64,000 bases of DNA from UBA11740 sp049273695 (GTDB lineage Bacteria; Acidobacteriota; Blastocatellia; Pyrinomonadales; Pyrinomonadaceae), in assembly GCA_049273695.1 (NCBI GenBank), contig JBASRE010000033.1, positions 1-64,000 on the forward strand, in the 5' to 3' direction. The position numbers and the translations under genes were made by a program. Below the pieces are notes generated by a model, which did no database searches, had not been told where the DNA came from, and saw only the letters and a list, made by a program, of their open reading frames with translations. Positions 48,898-56,531 of this stretch are shown piece after piece. Each line of letters begins with the position of its first letter. The stretch's first letter is position 1.

Positions 48898-50625
48898 GTG
48901 CACGCGTTGATTATTAGACACCTCAGGATCGAAAACTTTAGGGGAATACGTTCTTTGGACTGGCATTTAGCAGGCAGGGTTCTCTGCCTAGTCGGACCAA
49001 ATGATTCTACAAAAACCGCGATTCTCGACGCTATTGAGTTAGTACTCTTGCCGCGCGGGTACGTCGCTTTGACTGACGCCGACTTTTATAAAGCTGACGT
49101 TACAAATCCCATCACCATTGAGGTAACCGTAGGTGAGGTTCCTACCGAGTTGCTCGTAGAGCCTGAAAAGTTTGGACTCTACCTTCGTGGATATGAATCC
49201 GACAAAAATATCCACGACGATCCCGCCACGGGCTGTGAATCAGTGCTGACAGTTCGGTTCTCCATGGACAAGGAGCTTGACCCAATCTGGACGGTATTCA
49301 AGCTCAGCCAAGAGTCCCCGAAGCCAATTCGGTGGCGTGATCGTGAGCGGCTCGGTTTGGCACGGCTGGGTGTGGACGCTGATCGCCACCTCAGTTGGGG
49401 AAGAGGCTCAGCCTTGTCGAAATTGACGGAGGAGAACACGACAGCTGGACAAACATTCGTTGAGGTTGCGCGCGCAGCGAAACAGGTGGTCGCAAATGCG
49501 GATCTGCAACAGCTTGCCGACGCCGCGTCGAAAGCGAAAGAGTCCGCAAAAGATTTGGGTGCGGAATTTGGAAATCTGAGGCCGGGGCTCGACATATCAA
49601 GTTTATCGCTCGGCGGATCAGTGCTTGGTTTGCATGAGTCCGACATTCCTGCCCGGCTGTGGGGGCTCGGAACTAGAAGACTTGCGGCTCTGGCAATTCA
49701 ACAGCGAGGCGTAGGCCAACATTCCATTCTTGTGATCGATGAAATCGAACATGGACTCGAGCCCCACCGCATTCGGCATCTCCTCAGACGACTTTATCGC
49801 GGTCTGGACGGAAAGGAGAGAACGGTTGGGCAGGTCATCTTGTCAACACACTCGCCGACCGCAATCATCGAGCTGCCCATTCAGAACTTGCGCTTTGTGC
49901 GTTCCAATGACGGTCTTACCACGATCACTTGTGTAAGGGCTGATTGCCTCGACACTCTCCAGTCGATCGCGCGCTCGCACAGTCCTGCGTTTCTTGGGCG
50001 CAAGCTGCTCGTCTGCGAGGGTGCGACGGAGATAGGAGTGTGTCGGGGTTTGGAGGAGTACTGGGCCAAAGCAAACACTGACCGACATCCCGCGCATGTT
50101 GGCTTCGTCACAATTGATGGAAGCGGTCGAACGAAAGCCCCGGGGATTGCGTTGGAACTCAAGCGCATCGGCTACGAAGTTGCCGTCCTTGCGGATTCAG
50201 ATGAGCCTCTCGATCCTGGAGCGGACCATCTCAACGTGGAAGGCATTCCTGTTTTCCAATGGCAGGACAACATGAGTACCGAGGAGCGGCTTACTAAGGA
50301 TCTTCCACTACCATCAATTCAAGCTGTTCTTGATGCGGCTTACCGAGAATTCGATAGTGAGTCGATGTTAGGACAAGTTGGTCATTTCTGCGGCATTGCC
50401 AATTTGTTCACGAGGGGCACGAATTTCTCGGATTGGCTCACGACAGACCTGACAGCGGAACAAGCTCGTGGTGCCCTGGGAAAGGCCGCGAAGAAAGGAG
50501 GATGGTTCAAAAATGTAAGTCTTGGAATAACCCTAGGCGAGATCGTTGCAGACGCATTGCCGACAATTCCGAGCAGCCCCACTGCAGTCACGATTGATAG
50601 CTTAATGAAATGGATCTATGGCTGA
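48898..50625 (+). CDS. OLD-family ATP-dependent nuclease (ATPase-TOPRIM, GajA-like)
   Basis: A 575-residue protein with an ABC/SMC-like ATPase domain and a C-terminal TOPRIM nuclease domain, the GajA layout. Walker A reads GPNDSTKT (33-40), a known OLD-family variant with Thr in place of the Gly before Lys. Walker B is ILVIDEIEHGLEP (about 278-290), followed by the H-loop VILSTHSPTAI. TOPRIM motifs are VCEGATE (about 370-376) and ADSDEPLDPG (about 430-440). The start is GTG 48898, or TTG 48907 with AGGCGG before it. It overlaps the UvrD-like gene by 8 bases and lies 50 bases after the RT stop. In Gabija this nuclease nicks DNA when nucleotide pools fall. Confidence 0.9.
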   Translation: MHALIIRHLRIENFRGIRSLDWHLAGRVLCLVGPNDSTKTAILDAIELVLLPRGYVALTDADFYKADVTNPITIEVTVGEVPTELLVEPEKFGLYLRGYESDKNIHDDPATGCESVLTVRFSMDKELDPIWTVFKLSQESPKPIRWRDRERLGLARLGVDADRHLSWGRGSALSKLTEENTTAGQTFVEVARAAKQVVANADLQQLADAASKAKESAKDLGAEFGNLRPGLDISSLSLGGSVLGLHESDIPARLWGLGTRRLAALAIQQRGVGQHSILVIDEIEHGLEPHRIRHLLRRLYRGLDGKERTVGQVILSTHSPTAIIELPIQNLRFVRSNDGLTTITCVRADCLDTLQSIARSHSPAFLGRKLLVCEGATEIGVCRGLEEYWAKANTDRHPAHVGFVTIDGSGRTKAPGIALELKRIGYEVAVLADSDEPLDPGADHLNVEGIPVFQWQDNMSTEERLTKDLPLPSIQAVLDAAYREFDSESMLGQVGHFCGIANLFTRGTNFSDWLTTDLTAEQARGALGKAAKKGGWFKNVSLGITLGEIVADALPTIPSSPTAVTIDSLMKWIYG

Positions 50626-52051
50626 TGCTTTACCCAAGGACGTGGCGGCTTGCAACCGTAGCCTGGTCGTCGCGCCGGCCGGGTGTGGCAAGACTCACCT
50701 AATCACAGAAGCAGTTCAGTATTGTACGGGACGCCAACTAGTTCTCACGCATACTCACGCTGGTGTAAAAGCCATTCGCGACCGCATGGTTCGATTTTGC
50801 ATTCCACGCGAGCGTTACTTGGTGTGCACGATCGATTCTTTTGCCCTGCGATACGCAACTGCTTTCCCAACTGTGTCCGGCTGGACGACGCAGCAACCAC
50901 AGGGAGACGAGTGGGGCCGATTACAGCCTTCAGCCACAAAATTGTTGCAGGAGCACTTTGTTGAGGCGGTGGTACGGGCGTCTTATACAGGTATTTTCGT
51001 GGACGAGTATCAAGACTGCACCGTTGGACAACATGACCTTGTCCTACAACTTGCATCTGTGTTGCCTTGCCGGGTGTTTGGTGATCCTCTTCAGTCTGTA
51101 TTCTGGGAGGTAAATAAGGATCAGACGCTTCCATGGAATCGAGTCGAGGACAGCTTCGAGCTTATCGGTGAACTCACCCACCCCCACCGTTGGACCGAAG
51201 CGAATGAACGGCTTGGATGGTGGCTCCTAGAGATTCGCCCAAGTCTATTGGCGGGAGAGGAGATCAATCTCGCTAATGTACCTGGTGTCACAATCCAACT
51301 GTGTGAACCCAATCAGCAACTCCAAATTGCTGCGTGTCAGAGCTTCCTGCAGCTAGACAGCGAGAGCATCATTGCATTCCGAAAATGGCGAGGTAACTGT
51401 CACTATCTTGCGGGTAGATTGAATAACGCGTTCACTACATTTGAGGACGCACAGTGTGAGGACCTGTTGGGTTGGGCGCAGAGGATCGAGAAAACAGCAG
51501 GTGTTGATCGCGTTCGGCTGCTCATCCAGTTTGCAGAGAAGTGGCTTGCGCGACTTCCCAAACAACCTATACGCGCTGTACTAGAAGCAGTTGTTAAGAG
51601 CCGCCGAAACCGAGCACGTCGACCCGACTTGATTCGTTTATTCGAAGGTCTTGTTGGCGTTAGAGACAGCGCGGACTACAGCTGCATAGTTCCTGTACTG
51701 GATGCATTCGAATCGCTGGAAGAAATTCCGGTGTTTAAGAGTCGTGAAGTCTGGTCTGGGCTGCGCCAAGCTGTGATGAATTCAAGCCCCTCTTCGGGAC
51801 AATCTCTTTATGAAGCCGCATGGCACCACCGAGACATTGTACGCCGGAGCGGAAGACATCCTGCGCGACGTTGCCTCGCGACGCCGTTGCTTGTCAAAGG
51901 CTTGCAATGTGACCATGCACTCATATTGGACTCAAGAGATTTCCAAGATGCTGAGAGTCTTTATGTATGTCTTACACGCGCTTCTAAGACTGTGACAGTT
52001 CTTTCACCTTCTTCAATCTTAAAGGTTCATCGGGCTTCCTCGTTGCCCTAA
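50618..52051 (+). CDS. UvrD-like superfamily 1 helicase (GajB-like)
   Basis: A 477-residue SF1 helicase, similar in length to GajB (about 490). Motif I is APAGCGKTH (about 19-27), Ia VLTHTHAGVKAIRDR, II VDEYQDC, III GDPLQSVFWE and VI CLTRASKTVTVLS. No nuclease domain is visible. It begins inside the last codons of the OLD-nuclease gene (overlap 50618-50625), so the two are translationally coupled, the arrangement of Gabija. In Gabija, GajB senses or unwinds DNA termini and activates the GajA nuclease. I see no strong hairpin after the stop. Confidence 0.9.
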   Translation: MADALPKDVAACNRSLVVAPAGCGKTHLITEAVQYCTGRQLVLTHTHAGVKAIRDRMVRFCIPRERYLVCTIDSFALRYATAFPTVSGWTTQQPQGDEWGRLQPSATKLLQEHFVEAVVRASYTGIFVDEYQDCTVGQHDLVLQLASVLPCRVFGDPLQSVFWEVNKDQTLPWNRVEDSFELIGELTHPHRWTEANERLGWWLLEIRPSLLAGEEINLANVPGVTIQLCEPNQQLQIAACQSFLQLDSESIIAFRKWRGNCHYLAGRLNNAFTTFEDAQCEDLLGWAQRIEKTAGVDRVRLLIQFAEKWLARLPKQPIRAVLEAVVKSRRNRARRPDLIRLFEGLVGVRDSADYSCIVPVLDAFESLEEIPVFKSREVWSGLRQAVMNSSPSSGQSLYEAAWHHRDIVRRSGRHPARRCLATPLLVKGLQCDHALILDSRDFQDAESLYVCLTRASKTVTVLSPSSILKVHRASSLP

Positions 52052-52086
52052 GTCAGAAATAGGCGTCGGCCACATTTAGCGCGTAG

Positions 52087-52419
52087 TCAAAGCCGTCTGG
52101 ACAAGACCTCGTCCATGATCTCCGTCGATCTCCGGTCGGCCTGGGCCGTGAGTTTTTTCCACGTCGCGGCCGTGGCCTCATTGCGACTAAAAAGCAGCTT
52201 GAATCCGTGACCCAGAAGGAAGCGTAACAAGGCGATCTCCTGATATATGAGTCGTTCGTTCTTGGTGAAAGTGTGACCTTCACTCAATTGGCCGAGGGTG
52301 GCTTTGCGGTACCAGTTATTGGCGTCGTCGCCAGCGGCGGTCGCCGCTTCCTCAATTCGTGCGTAGTCCTCATCGGTCACTCGAAATGCAATGTTCTTAG
52401 TCCTCTTAGTTTCGCTCAT
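52087..52419 (-). CDS. Mobilisation accessory protein, MobC-like ribbon-helix-helix
   Basis: From ATG 52419 the product has 110 residues and opens with a ribbon-helix-helix pattern (TKRTKNIAFRVTDEDYARIE, then EAATAAGDDANNWYRKATLG). The following helical part (FTKNERLIYQEIALLRFLLG) resembles MobC/relaxosome proteins of mobilizable elements. Such proteins bind oriT and assist the relaxase. It points away from a run of spaced palindromes at 52471-52577, which may be its binding sites. A weak GGGGA lies before the start. It is convergent with the helicase gene (36 bases). Confidence 0.72.
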   Translation of the reverse strand: MSETKRTKNIAFRVTDEDYARIEEAATAAGDDANNWYRKATLGQLSEGHTFTKNERLIYQEIALLRFLLGHGFKLLFSRNEATAATWKKLTAQADRRSTEIMDEVLSRRL

Positions 52420-52470
52420 TTCATCAGTCCCCAATCGCAAAAAAATGGTCAGTGATCCCGTCGTGCGTCG

Positions 52471-52596
52471 CGTTAACAAACGTGAGCAATCTCGTTAACA
52501 AAGTTAACGTGAAGCTTCTAAGCATAATAAACACGTGCGTTAACAAAGTTAACGCGGCGTTTACAAACGTAAACGCCACAGCCCCGAAATTCGGGG
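52471..52596. promoter_or_regulatory. Spaced palindromes upstream of the MobC-like gene: oriT or operator candidate
   Basis: Four related inverted repeats lie in tandem: CGTTAACAAACG (52471-52482), CGTTAAC-AAA-GTTAACG (52493-52509), the same 17-mer again (52538-52554), and a perfect 9-bp GGCGTTTAC-AAAC-GTAAACGCC (52556-52577). A CCCCGAA-A-TTCGGGG hairpin follows (52582-52596). The 17-mer is a spacer flanked by HpaI half-palindromes. Its place beside a MobC-like gene in an element with a relaxase suggests an oriT or an autoregulatory operator. Confidence 0.6.
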
Positions 52597-52894
52597 GTGG
52601 CGTGTCCCTATTTTTTCAGGTGCGCAGCACCTTCGTGCCGTTGCTCAATCTAAAGTGACAAGAGCGTTGGCAAAGCAACGGCTGAGGTAGTGCTCGTACC
52701 GTTCGTTTCCGTATGGTTGTTGGGACAAAGATGAGGTTGAGAGGACGCTCATCCCCATCCGTGGCGATTCATACTGAGATAATAACTACCGCAATATGGA
52801 CAATTTGTTGGGCATCCTTTAGCGCAGGGACATGCCTTCAAATGCTCGCTCGAAGGCGGACAATGCGAAGTGCTCTCGACCTGATTCTGACAAA
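52597..52894. other. Intergenic region without a gene
   Basis: It contains a T-run (52610-52617) just after the hairpin above and nothing I recognise as coding. The ankyrin gene ends at its right edge. Confidence 0.45.
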
Positions 52895-54289
52895 CTATTC
52901 CTTAGCGCCGGCCTTCTTTAGTATCTCTATCACATCAGCGTGATGTCTCTCCGCAGCGTACACTAAAGCACTTCTGCCCTGACTATCTTTTGAGTTCACA
53001 TCAGCGCCTTTTGCCAGTAAGGCTTGCACCGCTTCCACGTGGCCATACTGTGCCGCGTACATCAATGCAGTCGCACCAAAGATATTTCCTACCCTTCCAA
53101 GGTAGCCCTTCGCATTGGGATCAGCTCCCCGATCAAGCAGAATTTGGACCGATGATAAGTCGCCATTTTTTGCAGCAAACATGAGCGCTGTTTCCTGTTT
53201 GACACCTGTGCTCGCGTTAATATTAGCGCCTTTTTCCAGAAGAGTTTCGATAGTAGCGGCATTGCCTTTTTTTGCCGCAACCATTAGAGCAGTTACTCCG
53301 GTGTCCGCTGGTTCTGGAAAAACAGACTCCATCTCGGCGTTGACATCAGAGCCTCTGGTTAGCAAGAGATTTACGATATCAACGTTGCCTCCACGCGCGG
53401 CAAATATTAGGGCCGTTCCTCCTTCAGCATTCGTTAGTTTCACGTTAGCACCCTTCTCTAATAGCAAGCGTACCATTGGAATATTTCCTTTTTCCGCTGC
53501 ATACATAAGAGCAGTTGTTCCTCGTAGAAAACATCTTCCCTGATCAACAAGAGCACCTTTTGTCAGCAGTATGAGTATCAAATCAGTCTTGTTGGATTTC
53601 GCTGCAAGAGCCAAGGCCGTTTCGCCACTGTTGTCACACATATCCACGTCTTGGGCTTTTTCCAATAATGCTCCGACTGTGGTGATGTGTCCCTTTTCTG
53701 ATGCCCATAGTAGTGCTGTCCTACCATGCCGATCTTTAGCATTCACATTAGCGCCACTCTTCATCAATTCCCGCACGGTGGCTAGGGAGCCTCCTTTAGC
53801 AGCCCAAATCAATGCAGTCTCGCCAAGATCATCTTGGGCTTCGAGTTTGGCGCCTTTGTTCAATAAAGACTGAACGCAAGAAACGTGATCGTGTTCTGCC
53901 GCAAACATTAATGCCGTGGCACCGTCTTTGGTCGCCTCGACGTTAGCACCGTTGTCCAAAAGAGCCTGCACTATAGCGGCGTTACACCTAAGGACCGCAG
54001 ACATCAACGCTGTATAGCCGAGCATCCCTTTGTAATTTGCATCAGCACCCTTAGCCAAAAGGTCCCTTACGAGCGGTAAGCTCCCCTTATCAATAGCTTT
54101 TCCCAACTCTGAATTGAGCTGTTCTGAAGAGAGCGGTGCTGTCGTGCCATCAGCAGTTCGCTTGGCTTTTTGTGGTGTCTGATCTTCCGAGCGAGTCGGT
54201 TTGTTTCTTGTTCGCCCTTGCGGCTTACTCACCGAAAAAGGAATCGTGAGAAACAGAATAGCAGCCAATAGCCAAGCATTCCTGTTCAT
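52895..54289 (-). CDS. Secreted ankyrin-repeat protein
   Basis: A 464-residue protein with a signal peptide (1 to about 22, with the hydrophobic stretch AWLLAAILFLTIPFSVS). A Lys/Thr-rich linker (about 23-60) precedes about eleven ankyrin repeats (about 65-460) of the form GxTALMxAAxxGxxxxVxxLLxKGAxVN. Repeats near 255-275 and 300-330 carry small insertions. The signal peptide suggests a periplasmic or exported protein. The domain binds other proteins; no catalytic motif is present. It is part of the mobile element cargo, with lower GC than the chromosome. Whether it acts in defence, in the element's own life cycle or outside the cell is unknown. Confidence 0.88.
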   Translation of the reverse strand: MNRNAWLLAAILFLTIPFSVSKPQGRTRNKPTRSEDQTPQKAKRTADGTTAPLSSEQLNSELGKAIDKGSLPLVRDLLAKGADANYKGMLGYTALMSAVLRCNAAIVQALLDNGANVEATKDGATALMFAAEHDHVSCVQSLLNKGAKLEAQDDLGETALIWAAKGGSLATVRELMKSGANVNAKDRHGRTALLWASEKGHITTVGALLEKAQDVDMCDNSGETALALAAKSNKTDLILILLTKGALVDQGRCFLRGTTALMYAAEKGNIPMVRLLLEKGANVKLTNAEGGTALIFAARGGNVDIVNLLLTRGSDVNAEMESVFPEPADTGVTALMVAAKKGNAATIETLLEKGANINASTGVKQETALMFAAKNGDLSSVQILLDRGADPNAKGYLGRVGNIFGATALMYAAQYGHVEAVQALLAKGADVNSKDSQGRSALVYAAERHHADVIEILKKAGAKE

Positions 54290-54349
54290 GGGCTTCCTCC
54301 TTCAAAAGATGCACTGATATAGGTTTGTTTACTTCTGAGACAAAGCTGT

Positions 54350-54583
54350 TTACCTGCGTACGTGAGGCTCCCAGTCGGGGTCGGGCTCGAACTCGAATAA
54401 CTGCCGGGGCGTCACTTTCAACGCCATGCACAATCGGTTGATCGCTTCGACTCCAATTTGCCTTGGTTCGCTGTTCCAGTAGAGATGACACTGCGCATAG
54501 TTCAAGCCGGTCGCCTTCATCAATTGGTACGGATTCTGGATACCCTTCTTCTCGGCAATTTCCCTAATTTTGAGCTTGACCAC
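54350..54583 (-). CDS. XRE-family transcriptional regulator
   Basis: A 77-residue Cro/cI-type HTH protein (KIREIAEKKGIQNPYQLMKA, then GLNYAQCHLYWNSEPRQIGV, INRLCMALKVTPRQLFEF). The C terminus after the HTH is short and acidic-aromatic. It is divergent from the gene at 54802. The 218-base gap contains a promoter with a perfect 16-bp palindrome that is a likely operator. Such small regulators often control transfer or defence modules of mobile elements. Confidence 0.88.
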   Translation of the reverse strand: MVKLKIREIAEKKGIQNPYQLMKATGLNYAQCHLYWNSEPRQIGVEAINRLCMALKVTPRQLFEFEPDPDWEPHVRR

Positions 54584-54633
54584 AGTCCTGCCTCTCTCAA
54601 CCGAAAGAAGTCAGCGGATTGAAGCATTTTCCC

Positions 54634-54662
54634 TTGACGTACTATCAAGGCCTTGATATACC
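54634..54662 (+). promoter_or_regulatory. Promoter with palindromic operator
   Basis: A -35 TTGACG (54634-54639), a 17-base spacer and a -10 TATACC (54657-54662) drive rightward transcription. The spacer and -10 overlap a perfect 16-bp palindrome TATCAAGGCCTTGATA (54643-54658). A repressor bound here would block RNA polymerase. The XRE regulator encoded 50 bases to the left is the obvious candidate. Confidence 0.7.
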
Positions 54663-54801
54663 CGGACGTGCTTGGACAATTCAGGTGCAAAGCCTGAAAG
54701 CATACAAGCGATGAGCTAAGTTCCAGCCTCGGGCGCACAAGGCTCCACCTCAGCCTAAGGCAGGAGTCCGAGCGGTCGGGCTAGTCTGCCTGGCTGACGC
54801 G

Positions 54802-55218
54802 ATGCCACACCCTAAACTAGCGGCGAGTATACCAGAGAGTGAAGAAGCGGATAACGATGCTCGGTTGACCGAGAACTGGTCGGATGCTTTCGAGCCGGCC
54901 TTCTGTAAAGACTCAGCCGGTGCCGACTCTTTGGCGCATCTGCTGTTCTCGCTTAGAGAAACCGTTCAGACCGGCTCAGACGGGGTTAGTCAGGCTCTTG
55001 ATGTGTTGTCAGTGGGTATTCGAACCATTTACCCATATACCGAAGAATACAAACTGAGCTTGCGCTTATATCAGCTTTACTTGACGGGCCATTTGAAGCC
55101 TGAGAATGAACCTCGGCAATTACTTGAGGGCGCGATCGAGCGGGGAGTGATCGAAATCAAGCGCGCGATTACGTTAGAGCAAAAGCGAAAGAAGCGCGGA
55201 ACAAAAAAGGGACGCTGA
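54802..55218 (+). CDS. Protein of unknown function
   Basis: A 138-residue acidic-then-basic protein with a helical centre (LAHLLFSLRETVQTGSDGVS, then QALDVLSVGIRTIYPYTEEY, KLSLRLYQLYLTGHL) and a Lys/Arg-rich tail (LEQKRKKRGTKKGR). No family is recognised and no strong Shine-Dalgarno is seen. It follows the palindrome-containing promoter and ends before a 13-bp hairpin terminator. The position suggests control by the XRE regulator. Confidence 0.65.
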   Translation: MPHPKLAASIPESEEADNDARLTENWSDAFEPAFCKDSAGADSLAHLLFSLRETVQTGSDGVSQALDVLSVGIRTIYPYTEEYKLSLRLYQLYLTGHLKPENEPRQLLEGAIERGVIEIKRAITLEQKRKKRGTKKGR

Positions 55219-55258
55219 TTGGCCTTTTTCCAATTGAATGAAGTAGGCCTAGAACAAA

Positions 55259-55288
55259 GCAGCGCGAGTATTACCATACTCGCGCTGC
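55259..55288. terminator. Bidirectional terminator between convergent genes
   Basis: A perfect 13-bp stem GCAGCGCGAGTAT / ATACTCGCGCTGC with a 4-base TACC loop separates the unknown gene (55218) from the ArdC-like gene (55318). Confidence 0.85.
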
Positions 55289-55317
55289 GTGCATTTCTCA
55301 CCTTCCTTGTAAGACGA

Positions 55318-56151
55318 CTATTGGGCAATTTGTTCGTCTGTGTCTGCGTGGCCTGCTCGAATGATCCGATCGGCTGCCCGAAAGATCTTCTGAGCGGTCT
55401 TTTCAGGAATCGCATTCGCGTCGTAACCTACACCTTGATAGAGCCAGTTCTGCAAATAGCCGCGACAGTAATCCGCTCCTTCAAGACTCAACGCTTCACA
55501 GCATAGAAGTGCGACTGCTTCGGCTTCCACTTCGCGCAAGTTCCTCGGCGTCTTTTCGGTGTCGGCAAAATCGGATTCAAGAGTGTGGCCGATCGTAACG
55601 TGGGCCATTTCATGGAATAGCGTCTTGTGCGGAAGTTGGGCCACGGGATTGATCGCTATGCTGCGCTTGCGGGCGAAGCCTTGACAGTTCCCATCGATGC
55701 TGTCGAATGGGATCATTTCAATGCCGAGCGCCGCCAACGCTCGCTTCGCGTCCCACTCTGGCGTTACGTGCGGCTGAAGTTCTTCGCCTTCGGTCTGTGC
55801 CAGTACAAACCATCGGGCTCTATAAACAAAGCTGGTGAATGTGCCCGTGCTGTCTGATTCGTCGTCGTCCGTATCGTTCCTGCGCTTACACGTGATCGGC
55901 ATGCACAAAGTTAATGCTCGCTCGCCGCGCTTCACGTGCCGTCCAAGGTCCTTCCACTTCGGAAACGTGTTGATTGGCCCAGGCTGCAATCCTCGCATCT
56001 GACATTGCACTAGTGCGAGCAATTGATTTCCCAAACTATACGAATGAAATGCGCTATACGCTTTCATGATCAGGCCGGGCTTGTTGACTGCTTCCACGAG
56101 TAACGCTGACCACTTCGGAATGTCTGCTGATTGTCTTTGCTGACTTTCCAT
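55318..56151 (-). CDS. ArdC-like antirestriction protein
   Basis: A 277-residue protein with the ArdC layout. An N-terminal ssDNA-binding domain (about 10-130, YSLGNQLLALVQCQMRGLQP, then FPKWKDLGRHVKRGERALTL) is followed by a zincin-like metallopeptidase domain with HEMAH (about 180-184) and a downstream Glu (REVEAEAVALLCCE). ArdC proteins travel on conjugative elements and protect incoming single-stranded DNA in the new host. A GAAGGAG site lies before the ATG. Its presence beside a relaxase and coupling protein supports conjugative transfer. The name is by family resemblance; activity is not tested. Confidence 0.9.
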   Translation of the reverse strand: MESQQRQSADIPKWSALLVEAVNKPGLIMKAYSAFHSYSLGNQLLALVQCQMRGLQPGPINTFPKWKDLGRHVKRGERALTLCMPITCKRRNDTDDDESDSTGTFTSFVYRARWFVLAQTEGEELQPHVTPEWDAKRALAALGIEMIPFDSIDGNCQGFARKRSIAINPVAQLPHKTLFHEMAHVTIGHTLESDFADTEKTPRNLREVEAEAVALLCCEALSLEGADYCRGYLQNWLYQGVGYDANAIPEKTAQKIFRAADRIIRAGHADTDEQIAQ

Positions 56152-56531
56152 TGTCGTGCTCCTTCTTTTGGTTTGGTGCTTTTGAAAGGGTGTTTCCCCC
56201 TCGCAGCGAAAGAAGGAACACGACGGGGCTGCCCACGCTGCACACCGCAGGGCGAAACGCAGAGGAGCACTCGAAGCGAAGCGTAGAGTTGTGCGGATGG
56301 GCTGTCGTGAGACGATATGAGCGAGAGGGGGACTTGAAGGATTGATGAAGTATGGCGATGCTGTAGCCAGTGCTGAGGCACAGCATTGTTCTCTTCAACC
56401 CAGTGTTAGGAGATCGTCGCCATGCCCGCGAGCTGTCTTAGCAGAAGACGTTCAGACTGAGTTCTTATGAAGGTTTGCGTCCACTCAACGCCGAGACACT
56501 TCTTGAAACTCCGGCAAATCTATTTCCACCA
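56152..56531. other. Intergenic region between the ArdC-like and ThyX genes
   Basis: It holds the leader of the ArdC-like gene and a hairpin ATGCTGT-17 bases-ACAGCAT at about 56360-56390. I see no gene. Confidence 0.5.
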
